In this document: in pieces, positions 7,727 through 15,776 of the stretch
Layout: every line of letters begins with the position of its first letter
Position numbering within the stretch: position 1 is the first letter of the stretch
Source of the DNA: Flavobacterium sp. JAS
Lineage (GTDB): Bacteria > Bacteroidota > Bacteroidia > Flavobacteriales > Flavobacteriaceae
Length of the DNA stretch: 64,000 nucleotides
Assembly: GCF_020991455.1 (NCBI RefSeq)
Contig: NZ_JAJMOX010000010.1
Span: 62,001-126,000, forward strand
Direction: 5' to 3'
Program-made: the position numbers and the translations under genes
Notes under the pieces: generated by a model
What the model was told of the DNA's origin: nothing
The model's database searches: none
Seen by the model: the letters and a program-made list of their open reading frames with translations, nothing else

Positions 7727-9073
7727 TTAAATTCCTACGTAATTACTAGGGGTTATTGCCATTAATTCGGCTCTAACAGCATCAGAAACTTCTAAAGTTG
7801 CAATAAAATTATGAATTGCTTTTTTGTCAATCGCTTCATTAGTTCTTGTCAAACCTTTTAAAGCTTCATAAGGATTTGGATAAGCCTCACGACGTAAAAT
7901 AGTCTGAATAGCTTCTGCTACTACAGCCCAGTTTCTTTCTAAATCTTCAGCAAATTTAGCTTCGTTCAATAACAATTTGTTTAAACCTTTCAATGAAGCT
8001 TCAAAAGCAATAATTGTATGTCCAATTGGCACACCAATATTACGTAAAACAGTACTGTCAGTTAAATCACGTTGTAATCTTGAAATAGGTAATTTAGCAG
8101 CCAAATGCTCAAAAATAGCATTAGCAATTCCTAGATTTCCTTCAGAATTTTCAAAATCAATTGGGTTAACTTTATGTGGCATTGCAGAAGATCCAATTTC
8201 TCCTGCTTTGATTTTTTGTTTAAAATAATCCATTGAAACATACGTCCAGATATCACGATCTAAATCGATAATGATATTGTTGATTCTTTTTAAAGCATCA
8301 AAAAATGCAGCAAAATGATCGTAATGTTCAATTTGAGTAGTTGGAAAAGAGTGGTGTAAACCAAGATCTGTTTCTACAAATTTACTTCCAAACTGTTTCC
8401 AGTCGATTTGTGGATACGCTACATGATGCGCGTTGTAATTTCCTGTTGCACCACCAAATTTAGCAGCAAACGGAATATTGAACAACAAACGCATTTGCTC
8501 TTCAAGACGCTCAACAAAAACCAAGATTTCTTTACCCAAACGAGTAGGAGAAGCCGGTTGTCCGTGCGTACGAGCCAACATTGGAATGTCCTTCCATTCA
8601 ACGCTTAATTCTTTTAATTTAGAAATTAAAGCAATCAAAGACGGCATATAAACCTGCTCAAAAGCTTCTTTTGTAGAAAGCGGAATTGCAGTATTGTTAA
8701 TATCCTGAGAAGTTAATCCGAAGTGAATGAACTCTTTGTATTGAGATAAACCTAGTTTTTCAAAAGCATCTTTGATAAAATATTCAACCGCTTTTACGTC
8801 GTGGTTGGTTACTTTTTCTGTTTCTTTAATCCAAAGAGCATCTTCAGTAGAGAAATTTTTATAAATGTTTCTTAAACTGTCAAATAAGCTTGAATTTACG
8901 TCAGCTAGTTGTGGTAATGGCACTTCGCACAAGGCAATAAAGTATTCAATCTCAACTAATACACGGTATCTGATTAAAGCTTCTTCAGAGAAAAAAGGTG
9001 CTAATGAAAGGGTTTTGCTTCTATATCTTCCGTCAATTGGCGATATGGCATTCAATTCGTTTAAAGTAGTCAT
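7727..9073 (-). CDS. purB: Adenylosuccinate lyase
   Basis: 448-aa fumarase/aspartase-superfamily enzyme acting twice in purine synthesis (SAICAR to AICAR, and adenylosuccinate to AMP). It has the N-terminal LNELNAISPIDGRYRSKT, the HGLTSQDINNTAIPL region with a catalytic His, RTHGQPASPTRLGKE, and the flexible signature loop GSSAMPHKVNPIDFENSEGN (about residues 280-300) holding the catalytic Ser. The start is placed at the ATG at 9073 because an upstream in-frame codon at 9112 lies on the far side of the -7 box at 9099-9106. Single gene with its own promoter and terminator. Confidence 0.96.
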   Translation of the reverse strand: MTTLNELNAISPIDGRYRSKTLSLAPFFSEEALIRYRVLVEIEYFIALCEVPLPQLADVNSSLFDSLRNIYKNFSTEDALWIKETEKVTNHDVKAVEYFIKDAFEKLGLSQYKEFIHFGLTSQDINNTAIPLSTKEAFEQVYMPSLIALISKLKELSVEWKDIPMLARTHGQPASPTRLGKEILVFVERLEEQMRLLFNIPFAAKFGGATGNYNAHHVAYPQIDWKQFGSKFVETDLGLHHSFPTTQIEHYDHFAAFFDALKRINNIIIDLDRDIWTYVSMDYFKQKIKAGEIGSSAMPHKVNPIDFENSEGNLGIANAIFEHLAAKLPISRLQRDLTDSTVLRNIGVPIGHTIIAFEASLKGLNKLLLNEAKFAEDLERNWAVVAEAIQTILRREAYPNPYEALKGLTRTNEAIDKKAIHNFIATLEVSDAVRAELMAITPSNYVGI

Positions 9074-9098
9074 TGTTATGTTGTTTGTTCGAAAGGTG

Positions 9099-9106
9099 CA
9101 AATATA
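9099..9106 (-). promoter_or_regulatory. -7 promoter box of purB
   Basis: TATATTTG on the minus strand, exact TAnnTTTG match, 26 nt upstream of the purB ATG; it rules out the longer reading frame start at 9112. Confidence 0.6.
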
Positions 9107-9164
9107 AGTCATTGTTAAAACTTCTGAAAGTTACAAGAGATATATTATCCTTTAATAGTGAGAT

Positions 9165-9857
9165 TTAAAAAATAGTTTTAAAGATTTTGTCCCAAATGGT
9201 AAAATAAAAACCATAATTATGAGATTGATTTTTATGATGATCTGAATGAAATTTGGTTGTTGAAATCCATTTTGTAGCATGATTTTTATACCAGAAATCA
9301 GGAAAGATATCTTTTTTCAAATGACCAAATATCCCATATAACAGATTTAAAATTAGATAGATTATAATACTAAGATAATTGAAGTTTAAAACCGTAATCG
9401 AAAACAACCAGATAATTCCAAATCCTAAAGTCTCTATAGGATGCAGCACGTACAAACTATATACGCTCGTTTCGACATGCGTGTGATGAAGTTTGTGAAT
9501 GGGAGAAAACCATTTTAAATAATGCGCCAGAAAATGGAAGCAAAACATAAAGAAATCCATTACCACAACCAACAATAAAGTATCAGTTACGATTGAAAAT
9601 AATGATGGAGAAAAATCAATTTTGAGAATTCCCAAACGATACAATTCAAAACCCAAAAGCGTTATAAATGTATTGCAGATTAAGGTTGAGAAAACCCATT
9701 TTCGATCTGTTTTATTTAGTTTAGTATTTTTATATTCGATTATTTTGGCAAGAACAACCGAAAGTACAATCACGACAAAATTTTCGATCAAAAAGAAAAT
9801 AAACAAAGAGAGTAAATTGTATTGTGATAATTCTTGTAACCAAGTTTGGAATATCAT
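9165..9857 (-). CDS. Sterol desaturase / fatty acid hydroxylase superfamily membrane protein
   Basis: 230-aa membrane di-iron oxygenase family. Four to five hydrophobic helices surround three histidine clusters, HFLAH (about residue 108), HKLHH (about 122) and HSDHH (about 208), the iron ligands of the family. Substrates of bacterial members include carotenoids, sterols, sphingolipids and fatty acids; none can be assigned here. Its ATG overlaps the stop of the upstream sirtuin gene by 4 nt (ATGA), so the two are translationally coupled. The pairing of a membrane hydroxylase with a deacylase is unexplained. Confidence 0.88.
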   Translation of the reverse strand: MIFQTWLQELSQYNLLSLFIFFLIENFVVIVLSVVLAKIIEYKNTKLNKTDRKWVFSTLICNTFITLLGFELYRLGILKIDFSPSLFSIVTDTLLLVVVMDFFMFCFHFLAHYLKWFSPIHKLHHTHVETSVYSLYVLHPIETLGFGIIWLFSITVLNFNYLSIIIYLILNLLYGIFGHLKKDIFPDFWYKNHATKWISTTKFHSDHHKNQSHNYGFYFTIWDKIFKTIF

Positions 9858-10555
9858 ACTGTTTTTTCTAATTCAAATAATTTATGTTTTAATTCTGCTA
9901 CACCTTCAGAGGCAACTTTTGCAATAACTTCAACTTTATTTTGAAGATTCGAAATCGAGATTGGTTTTGGATCAATATAAAAAACGGGCGTAATACTATA
10001 GGTATAAGAAATTAATCCCGCCGCAGGATAAACTTGCAGCGAAGTCCCGATAACAGCAAAATAATCGGCAGTTTCAGTAATTTCAATTGCTTCTTCAAGC
10101 GCTGGAACATCTTCGCCAAACCAAACAATATGCGGTCGCAACTGATGTCCGTTTTCGTCCAGATCTCCGGTATATAAATCTTCAGACCAATCTAAAATAT
10201 GATTTCTGTTTTGGGTACTTCGCACTTTTAGTAATTCTCCATGCAAATGCAAAACTTTAGTACTTCCGGCGCGTTCGTGCAAATCGTCGACATTTTGAGT
10301 AATGATATGAACATCGAAATCTTGTTCTAATTCGGCTAGAATTTTGTGACCTAAATTTGGTTCAACTTCTTTAAGTTGTTGACGTCTTTTGTTATAAAAG
10401 TCAAGAACCAATTCCTGATTTTTTCTCCACCCTTCAGGAGTTGCAACTTCCATAACATCATGACCTTCCCATAGACCGTCGCTGTCACGAAAAGTTTTGA
10501 TTCCGCTTTCAGCGCTAATTCCGGCTCCGGTTAAAACAACTAATTTCTTTTTCAT
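9854..10555 (-). CDS. Sir2-family NAD-dependent deacylase lacking zinc cysteines
   Basis: 233-aa sirtuin. Visible motifs: GAGISAESGIKTFRDSDGLW (residues 10-29), Y54-x-x-R57 in FYNKRR (the class III signature linked to succinyl/malonyl-lysine removal), QNVDDLHERAG (87-97) and the catalytic His105 in LHLHGE. The segment where the four zinc cysteines normally sit (about 111-140) contains no Cys, and the whole protein has none, so the small domain must be stabilised without zinc. Predicted cytosolic lysine deacylase. It is coupled to the downstream hydroxylase gene through an ATGA overlap. The large spacer upstream holds nested palindrome copy B. Confidence 0.92.
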   Translation of the reverse strand: MKKKLVVLTGAGISAESGIKTFRDSDGLWEGHDVMEVATPEGWRKNQELVLDFYNKRRQQLKEVEPNLGHKILAELEQDFDVHIITQNVDDLHERAGSTKVLHLHGELLKVRSTQNRNHILDWSEDLYTGDLDENGHQLRPHIVWFGEDVPALEEAIEITETADYFAVIGTSLQVYPAAGLISYTYSITPVFYIDPKPISISNLQNKVEVIAKVASEGVAELKHKLFELEKTV

Positions 10556-10648
10556 TTCGAATTATATTAAAAGATAAAAATAGTGATTTTTGTTTATTAC
10601 CATGTGAGTTCATGTAAGTGATTATATGTTTAGGCATTAATTTTTCAT

Positions 10649-10798
10649 GTGCCGTTAGGCACTAAATATTGGTAGAAATGTGAATTGAGATAAATTTAGC
10701 GTGCCGTAGGTACGCAATAGCTATGTTTTGTTGCGTACCTGCGGCACGCCAACCAATATCGTACCAAATAACTACCAATATTTTGTACCTAAAGGCAC
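10649..10798. repeat. Nested palindromic element, copy B (GTGCC family)
   Basis: Outer arms are 10649-10675 (GTGCCGTTAGGCACTAAATA...) and 10772-10798, complementary with three mismatches. Inner arms are 10699-10717 and 10731-10749, with one mismatch and a 13-nt loop. It occupies the divergent spacer (10556-10960, 405 nt) between the sirtuin and APS kinase genes; the rest of that spacer is AT-rich with no recognisable gene. The arm and spacer geometry matches copies A and C. Confidence 0.9.
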
Positions 10799-10960
10799 AA
10801 CTAATGGAATTTAGATTATCAAATTCTTTGAAAAAAGCAACGTTAACTTGCATAATTCTTTTAGTATTTTTGAATAGACAATAAAAGCGTATTTATACTT
10901 ATTGTTTAGGTCTTTCAAATTATTTAGTTTTAATATGGAATAAAACAAAAGAGATTTTCG

Positions 10961-11494
10961 ATGATTTTAATACAATTTACAGGATTATCAGGTTCAGGTA
11001 AAACGACATTGGCAGAAAATGTTCGGCAACTGTTAATTGAAAAAAGTTATAAAGTCGAAATAATCGATGGCGATGTTTACCGAAAAACAATTTGTAAAGA
11101 TTTGGGATTTTCTAAAGAAGACCGATGCGAGAATGTCAGACGGCTTTTTAATGTTGGCCAAAATTTTATTAGCGCAGATACAATCGTTTTAATGTCTGTG
11201 ATAAATCCTTACGAAAGCCTGAGAAACGAATTGAGAAATCATGAATTTGTCAGAACTGTATTTCTGGATTGTTCTATAAATAATTTGATTGAAAGAGACC
11301 CAAAAGGATTGTACAAAAAAGCACTGTTACCGGATCATGACATTAATAAAATAAATAATTTTACAGGAATAAGTGATATTTTTGAAGTTCCTGCAAAAGC
11401 TGATTTAGTACTGAAAACTGATATCGAAACTGTACCTTTTTCAACTCATAAACTCTATAATTTTATTCTGAACAGTTTGTCTGATTTAGCTTGA
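10961..11494 (+). CDS. cysC: Adenylyl-sulfate (APS) kinase
   Basis: 177-aa P-loop kinase phosphorylating APS to PAPS, the universal sulfuryl donor. Motifs: GLSGSGKTT (residues 8-16), DGDVYRKTICKDLGFSKEDRCENVRR (about 37-62, matching the DGD..DLGFS..DR.EN.RR core), INPYESLRNELR and ERDPKGLYKKA, the APS kinase lid. No ATP sulfurylase gene lies nearby. Instead it heads a co-directional trio with an oxygenase and a sulfotransferase, suggesting PAPS supply for sulfation of a specific product rather than general sulfate reduction (inference). Confidence 0.9.
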   Translation: MILIQFTGLSGSGKTTLAENVRQLLIEKSYKVEIIDGDVYRKTICKDLGFSKEDRCENVRRLFNVGQNFISADTIVLMSVINPYESLRNELRNHEFVRTVFLDCSINNLIERDPKGLYKKALLPDHDINKINNFTGISDIFEVPAKADLVLKTDIETVPFSTHKLYNFILNSLSDLA

Positions 11495-11619
11495 TTTTTA
11501 AAATTATAACCTTGAAAAGAAAACTTTTTTAGCTATTTCTTTGATGACAAATCTTTTGTAAATTTTATATATTTACAAGGCACAAGGAATACTTTCTAAT
11601 TTAATCTTTTAAAAAGCTT

Positions 11620-12303
11620 ATGAATCCTTCTTCCAGTAAACTACCGGTTTCCTTTTCGATAGATAAATTACAAAAAGAACTCGCGCTATGCGAAAACGAT
11701 TTGTGGACTCCTCATTTTAATACCGGCCGTTATGAAGGAAATTGGACGAGCGTTTCTTTAAGATCTCAATCCGGTTTGATAAACGACATTACTGCTTTCC
11801 CCAATAAAGGATATAAAAATACAGAGTTGTTGGATCGTTGTCAATATTTCAAAGAGATTATGGATTGGTTTCAATGCGAAAAAGAGGCGGTACGATTGCT
11901 TAGATTAGGACCGGATAGCGAAATAAAAGAGCATGTTGATAATGATACTTCTTATGAAGATGGTTTTTTTAGAATTCATATTCCTATTATAACAAATTCT
12001 GAAGTTTATTTTTATGTTGATAAAAAACAGGTTCCTATGAAAATGGGAGAGTGTTGGTATGCTAATTTTCAGCTTCAGCATAGTGTGGAAAATAAAAGTT
12101 CAGAACCACGTATTCATCTTACATTAGATTGTATAAGAAACGACTGGTCTGATAAATTGTTTACAGAAATGGGTTTTGATATTAATTTTTCGCCAGAAAA
12201 AGTACAATATTCAGATGAAGAGAAGCAAAAAATTATCGCAGAACTTTCTATAAATCCATCAGAAGCCGCAGCAAAAATTATCGCAGATTTATTAGCCGAA
12301 TAA
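11620..12303 (+). CDS. Aspartyl/asparaginyl beta-hydroxylase-like Fe(II)/2-oxoglutarate oxygenase
   Basis: 227-aa cupin-fold dioxygenase. The facial-triad residues are visible as His105-x-Asp107 (EIKEHVDND) and His154 (FQLQHSVEN), and Arg164 (PRIHLTLD) is positioned to hold 2-oxoglutarate. An N-terminal segment (about 1-90) precedes the core. Family members hydroxylate Asp/Asn side chains in proteins or free amino acids in peptide natural products. The C-terminal 45 residues are extra and helix-forming. It sits 125 nt after the APS kinase gene and 10 nt before the sulfotransferase gene, so hydroxylation followed by sulfation of a common substrate is a plausible joint task. Confidence 0.85.
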   Translation: MNPSSSKLPVSFSIDKLQKELALCENDLWTPHFNTGRYEGNWTSVSLRSQSGLINDITAFPNKGYKNTELLDRCQYFKEIMDWFQCEKEAVRLLRLGPDSEIKEHVDNDTSYEDGFFRIHIPIITNSEVYFYVDKKQVPMKMGECWYANFQLQHSVENKSSEPRIHLTLDCIRNDWSDKLFTEMGFDINFSPEKVQYSDEEKQKIIAELSINPSEAAAKIIADLLAE

Positions 12304-12313
12304 AATATATAAA

Positions 12314-13273
12314 ATGGAAAATGTAAACCATCCTCTTTCAAATTGGATTCCTTATAAGTTGGTAGAAAAAGATAATGACATTTATTTTGAATGGATTTAT
12401 CTGGCAGATAAAAAAATTGCGGATCCTTTTTTTGATGAAACAATTGCAAAATGTAAAAGTCATGCTTATAATTCAAAGTCACTTAAAGTAGTTAGTACAG
12501 TAGAAAATCTTATCGATTGGTCAAAAGGACTAGTTCCGGTAGAGTTGAAATCATTAGTATTTCATGTCTCGAGATGCGGTTCTACAATGTTGAGTCAATC
12601 TTTAGCAACTTCGTCTGAAAATATTATGATTTCTGAAGCGCCAATTATCGATGATATTTTAAGAAGTGATCGTTTTGGTTTAGATAAAAAGACAATTCTT
12701 TTAAAAGCTGTAATAACTTTTTTAGGACAAAAAAGATTTCCTGAACAAAAGAATTTAATTCTAAAATTGGATGCCTGGCACATATTCAATGCTGGTTATT
12801 TGAGATCAATTTTTCCTGATATACCTTTTGCTCTGCTTTACAGAAAACCAATTGAAGTTTTAAAATCACATCAGAAAATGATAGGAATGCACATGGTTCC
12901 GAATTTATTACCGCCCGGCGTTTTTGGAATTACACCTAAGGAAATTAATGAAATAAGTTTCCAGCAATATGGAGCTTTGGTCTTAGAGAAATATTTTCAG
13001 GGTTTTATAGATTTTCACGAAACAGATCAAAATGTCACATTACTTAATTATAATGAAGGAATGAAAAATGTTGTAGAGAAATTTATATCTTTTATTAATG
13101 TCGATTATTCTTCTGATGAACTGGAAAAAATGTACGAACGTTTAACAAAACATTCTAAGAATGCCAATGCTGTTTTTGAAGGAGATTCTTTTAAGGAGGA
13201 AGTATTGCAAATAGATTTTACAAAGGTTGACGCACTGCATGAAAAACTAAGCAATACTCTTATTGAATATTAA
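12314..13273 (+). CDS. PAPS-dependent sulfotransferase-family protein
   Basis: 319-aa P-loop sulfotransferase-like protein. The 5'-phosphosulfate loop is FHVSRCGSTML (residues 83-93), and a 3'-phosphate-binding stretch is FALLYRKPIEVLKSHQKMIG (about 168-187). Residues 1-75 form an extra N-terminal domain (WIPYKLVEKDNDIYFEWIYL) that might read the substrate. No signal peptide or membrane helix, so cytosolic. The gene starts 10 nt after the oxygenase gene. Substrate unknown; the adjacent APS kinase could supply its donor. Assignment to the superfamily is firm; true sulfuryl transfer is inferred. Confidence 0.85.
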   Translation: MENVNHPLSNWIPYKLVEKDNDIYFEWIYLADKKIADPFFDETIAKCKSHAYNSKSLKVVSTVENLIDWSKGLVPVELKSLVFHVSRCGSTMLSQSLATSSENIMISEAPIIDDILRSDRFGLDKKTILLKAVITFLGQKRFPEQKNLILKLDAWHIFNAGYLRSIFPDIPFALLYRKPIEVLKSHQKMIGMHMVPNLLPPGVFGITPKEINEISFQQYGALVLEKYFQGFIDFHETDQNVTLLNYNEGMKNVVEKFISFINVDYSSDELEKMYERLTKHSKNANAVFEGDSFKEEVLQIDFTKVDALHEKLSNTLIEY

Positions 13274-13321
13274 GAGCATTGAAAATAAGAATGAATCTTT
13301 CTTTCTGTTTTATTTAAAATG

Positions 13322-13329
13322 TATTTTTG
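13322..13329 (+). promoter_or_regulatory. -7 promoter box of the TrmH-type gene
   Basis: TATTTTTG, an exact TAnnTTTG match, 18 nt before the ATG at 13348. The in-frame TTG at 13327 lies inside the box and is therefore not the start. Confidence 0.55.
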
Positions 13330-13347
13330 TGCCAAATAAAAATTGAA

Positions 13348-14010
13348 ATGATTGATTTAGATTACCTCGCTTTTCTCGAAAATATATTAACAGATAACCG
13401 TAAAGAAAAATTTCTAAAAGTACTCGGAAATCGTACAAAGCATTTTACAATTGTGGTTGAAGATGTTTTTCAAATGCATAATACAAGTGCGGTTATGCGT
13501 AGTTGCGAGGTTTTTGGAATTCAGGAACTCAATGTAATCGAGCAGCGTTACGGAAAAAAAATCGATAAAGAAATTGCGATGGGCGCCCAAAAATGGGTTG
13601 ATATTCATCAGTATGATTCGGTGACCAATTGTATTTCGACTTTAAAGAATCAAGGTTATCAAATTATTGCGACAACGCCGCACGAAAATGATTGTTTACT
13701 GGAAGATTTTGATATTACAAAACCAAGCGCTTTATTTTTTGGAACTGAAAGAGACGGTTTGTCTGAAGAAATTCTGGAAAAAGCAGATGGTTTTCTTAAA
13801 ATCCCAATGGTTGGTTTTACAGAGAGTTTAAATATCTCTGTTTCCGCAGCAATTATCATTCAAAACTTAACCAACAGATTGCGTAATTCAGATATTAACT
13901 GGCAATTGTCAGACGAAGAAATTCTGGAGAAACGTTTGGCTTGGGCCAAAAATTCGATTAAAGATATTAAACGAATTGAAGCTCGTTATTTTGAGGAAAA
14001 TCCCAGATAA
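13348..14010 (+). CDS. SPOUT-family RNA methyltransferase (TrmH type)
   Basis: 220-aa RNA 2'-O-methyltransferase, most like tRNA Gm18 enzymes. The three SPOUT motifs are clear: NTSAVMRSCEVFGIQELNVIE (motif 1, about residues 45-65, with the catalytic Arg), ALFFGTERDGLSEEIL (motif 2, about 131-146) and IPMVGFTESLNISVSAAIII (motif 3, about 155-174), which build the trefoil knot binding S-adenosylmethionine. An N-terminal arm (DYLAFLENILTDNRKEKFLKVLGNRT) and a C-terminal helix flank the core, as in TrmH. Single gene ending at a strong inverted repeat. Confidence 0.88.
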   Translation: MIDLDYLAFLENILTDNRKEKFLKVLGNRTKHFTIVVEDVFQMHNTSAVMRSCEVFGIQELNVIEQRYGKKIDKEIAMGAQKWVDIHQYDSVTNCISTLKNQGYQIIATTPHENDCLLEDFDITKPSALFFGTERDGLSEEILEKADGFLKIPMVGFTESLNISVSAAIIIQNLTNRLRNSDINWQLSDEEILEKRLAWAKNSIKDIKRIEARYFEENPR

Positions 14011-14019
14011 TTTTGCTTT

Positions 14020-14105
14020 CCTGCAAGGTTTTCAAAACCTTGTGGGTATTTCTAATGCAGACTTATAAAAATATAAACCTACAAGGTTTTGAAAACCTTG
14101 CAGGG
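14020..14105. repeat. CAAGGTTTTCAAAACCTTG double palindrome
   Basis: Two arms (about 14020-14048 and 14077-14105) are complementary with two mismatches, and each arm is itself palindromic (CAAGGTTTTCAAAACCTTG). It lies between convergent genes and can serve as a bidirectional terminator. Confidence 0.75.
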
Positions 14106-14121
14106 AATTAGATGATTTAAA

Positions 14122-15021
14122 TTAACGACCAAAAGAATCATAATTATCTTCGGCATATTTTTCAAAGCGTTTCAACAAAACAACATTTTCTTTTTCAACT
14201 TCTGTTAATTGATTGTTGACATTGTCTGAAACTGGAATATACCATTCGACATCATCAAAAAACTGACGAACTGTTTTGGTTTTAAAAGTAAGTCCGTGTC
14301 GTGCAAAAATGGTATTTCTCAGAATTTCCAAATCAAGTTTCTTTAGATTTTTTATATCAGATTCTTTTAACTTTTTGGTTGATGAATTTAGGGTAAAAAT
14401 ACTTTCTGAAGCTTCTCTGTATACAGTTGTCATATAAGTTTCCTCTTCTTTAGCATCTTCAGGATTATCACTTTCAGATTCTGTTACTTGTTCTTCTTTC
14501 GGATTTTGGTAATCGATGTACATTCCTTCTTCCGGAAGCATCACATTAGCATCGTATTTAAAAGCTTTTTTATGGAGTTCAAATTTTCTTTTACGAACTT
14601 CTTTTTTGGTGTTATTGGCAGTCCAGGTTCCTACTAACAGCGTGTCGTTTTTTATTTCAAAATCAAAAACACCGTCGTATTTATCATCTCCGGGTTCATT
14701 AAGTAGAAAATGAACTGTATTTCCATCTGTTGTTATTTTACCCTTAAGAGGTCTGCTATTACCAGCAACAACACTTTGTCCTAAAACTTCAGAAGCTGTT
14801 ATTTTTTTTATTACAATATTAATTTTGTTGCTATACATTTCAGATTCTGGTCTGGTTGTATCACGTTCCAATACTATGAAGTCGCCTACCCATGAACCGT
14901 ATAAGTCAGTATGGATTTCTTCGGGTTGTGTATTGTTAGTATTTTGAGTTATGTTTTTTTTCTCATTAGAATTGCAGGAAAAAAGGAATATGGATAACAA
15001 TAAGCAACAAAGGTTTTTCAT
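14122..15021 (-). CDS. YARHG-domain lipoprotein
   Basis: 299-aa predicted lipoprotein. The signal peptide MKNLCCLLLSIFLFSCNSNEKK has a lipobox with Cys16. Residues about 40-150 form a beta-rich domain (HTDLYGSWVGDFIVLERD..). An acidic linker (EEQVTESESDNPEDAKEEE) precedes the C-terminal YARHG domain (LEILRNTIFARHGLTFKTK...FFDDVEWY), an extracellular module of unknown function. Its ATG overlaps the stop of the upstream DUF2306 gene (ATGA), so the two are coupled. Confidence 0.85.
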   Translation of the reverse strand: MKNLCCLLLSIFLFSCNSNEKKNITQNTNNTQPEEIHTDLYGSWVGDFIVLERDTTRPESEMYSNKINIVIKKITASEVLGQSVVAGNSRPLKGKITTDGNTVHFLLNEPGDDKYDGVFDFEIKNDTLLVGTWTANNTKKEVRKRKFELHKKAFKYDANVMLPEEGMYIDYQNPKEEQVTESESDNPEDAKEEETYMTTVYREASESIFTLNSSTKKLKESDIKNLKKLDLEILRNTIFARHGLTFKTKTVRQFFDDVEWYIPVSDNVNNQLTEVEKENVVLLKRFEKYAEDNYDSFGR

Positions 15022-15653
15022 TTTTTTAATTGGTTATAAAGATAATATTCAACGATTAATAAATTCGGAATCCATCCTAACCAAGCAATTATTTGGTACA
15101 AATCCATTGGTGCGGGATGAAACAAATATACAAGAATAACCTTCCAAAAACGCAACGTTACAGCAGAAAAAGTTAGAGCAAAACTTCGTAACATAAATGC
15201 TTTATGTTGGTGGATATTTTTGTTTTTAATGGAGGTAAAACCTTTGAGGGTAAAATAAAACCATAAAATTGATAAGCTGACAAAAGATATTTGAGAGTAA
15301 AGTCCGCCGTTTGCGAAAAAGCCAATAAATAAACCCGAAGGCGCACTTAGAAAAAGAACTGTAAAAACATAAAATTTACCAATGTTTCTATGTGCTGCGG
15401 GAAATCTTTTTAAAAGAGTAGTATTTAATTGAAAAAATCCGGCTAGTAAAACAAAAATAGCTGAATATACATGGGTATAGAAAAAAGGAATATAAAATGG
15501 AATTTTCTCTACCTCGGATTGTTTTATTTGAAGAAAAGCAACATCATTATGAAAAGGGATATATTGCCAGGTAATCTTAATCATTAAGATAAAAAAGTAA
15601 CTAAAACAGATTGTCCAGATTAAGGGAAATAAAAGACTAAGGTTCTTTCTCAA
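15018..15653 (-). CDS. DUF2306-type integral membrane protein
   Basis: 211-aa membrane protein with about six to seven hydrophobic helices and histidines in HKAFMLRSFALTFSAVTLRFW that resemble the DUF2306/DUF2306-like family (possible haem-binding or redox helices, not proven). The start is TTG at 15653 (LRKNLSLLFPLIW); the next in-frame ATG would delete the first helix. It overlaps the YARHG lipoprotein gene by 4 nt. Function not known. Confidence 0.75.
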   Translation of the reverse strand: MRKNLSLLFPLIWTICFSYFFILMIKITWQYIPFHNDVAFLQIKQSEVEKIPFYIPFFYTHVYSAIFVLLAGFFQLNTTLLKRFPAAHRNIGKFYVFTVLFLSAPSGLFIGFFANGGLYSQISFVSLSILWFYFTLKGFTSIKNKNIHQHKAFMLRSFALTFSAVTLRFWKVILVYLFHPAPMDLYQIIAWLGWIPNLLIVEYYLYNQLKK

Positions 15654-15700
15654 TTTTAGTTAGATGATTAGATGCAATCAAATATATGTAAAAAAAGTTT

Positions 15701-15772
15701 CTAAGGGACTAAGTTACTAAGTTGCTAAGAAAAAAAACTTAGAACCTTAGTAACTTAGAATCTCAGTAGCTT
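15701..15772. repeat. CTAAGnnn octamer array facing CTTAG array, copy 2
   Basis: CTAAG at 15701, 15709, 15717 and 15725 (8-nt steps), then CTTAG-type units at 15738, 15746, 15754 and 15762. It sits just downstream of the PepSY-TM gene on the minus strand, the place of its terminator. Confidence 0.8.
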
Positions 15773-15776
15773 TATA

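Noticed and set aside
9073..9112. A purB start 13 codons upstream
   Set aside because: The TATATTTG -7 box (9099-9106) lies inside that extension, and the family begins at LNELNAISPIDGRY.
10662..10853. A short reading frame across nested palindrome copy B
   Set aside because: It is built from repeat arms and has no recognisable protein features.
13327..13347. TTG start for the TrmH-type protein
   Set aside because: The codon falls inside the -7 box TATTTTTG; the ATG at 13348 gives the normal N-terminus.
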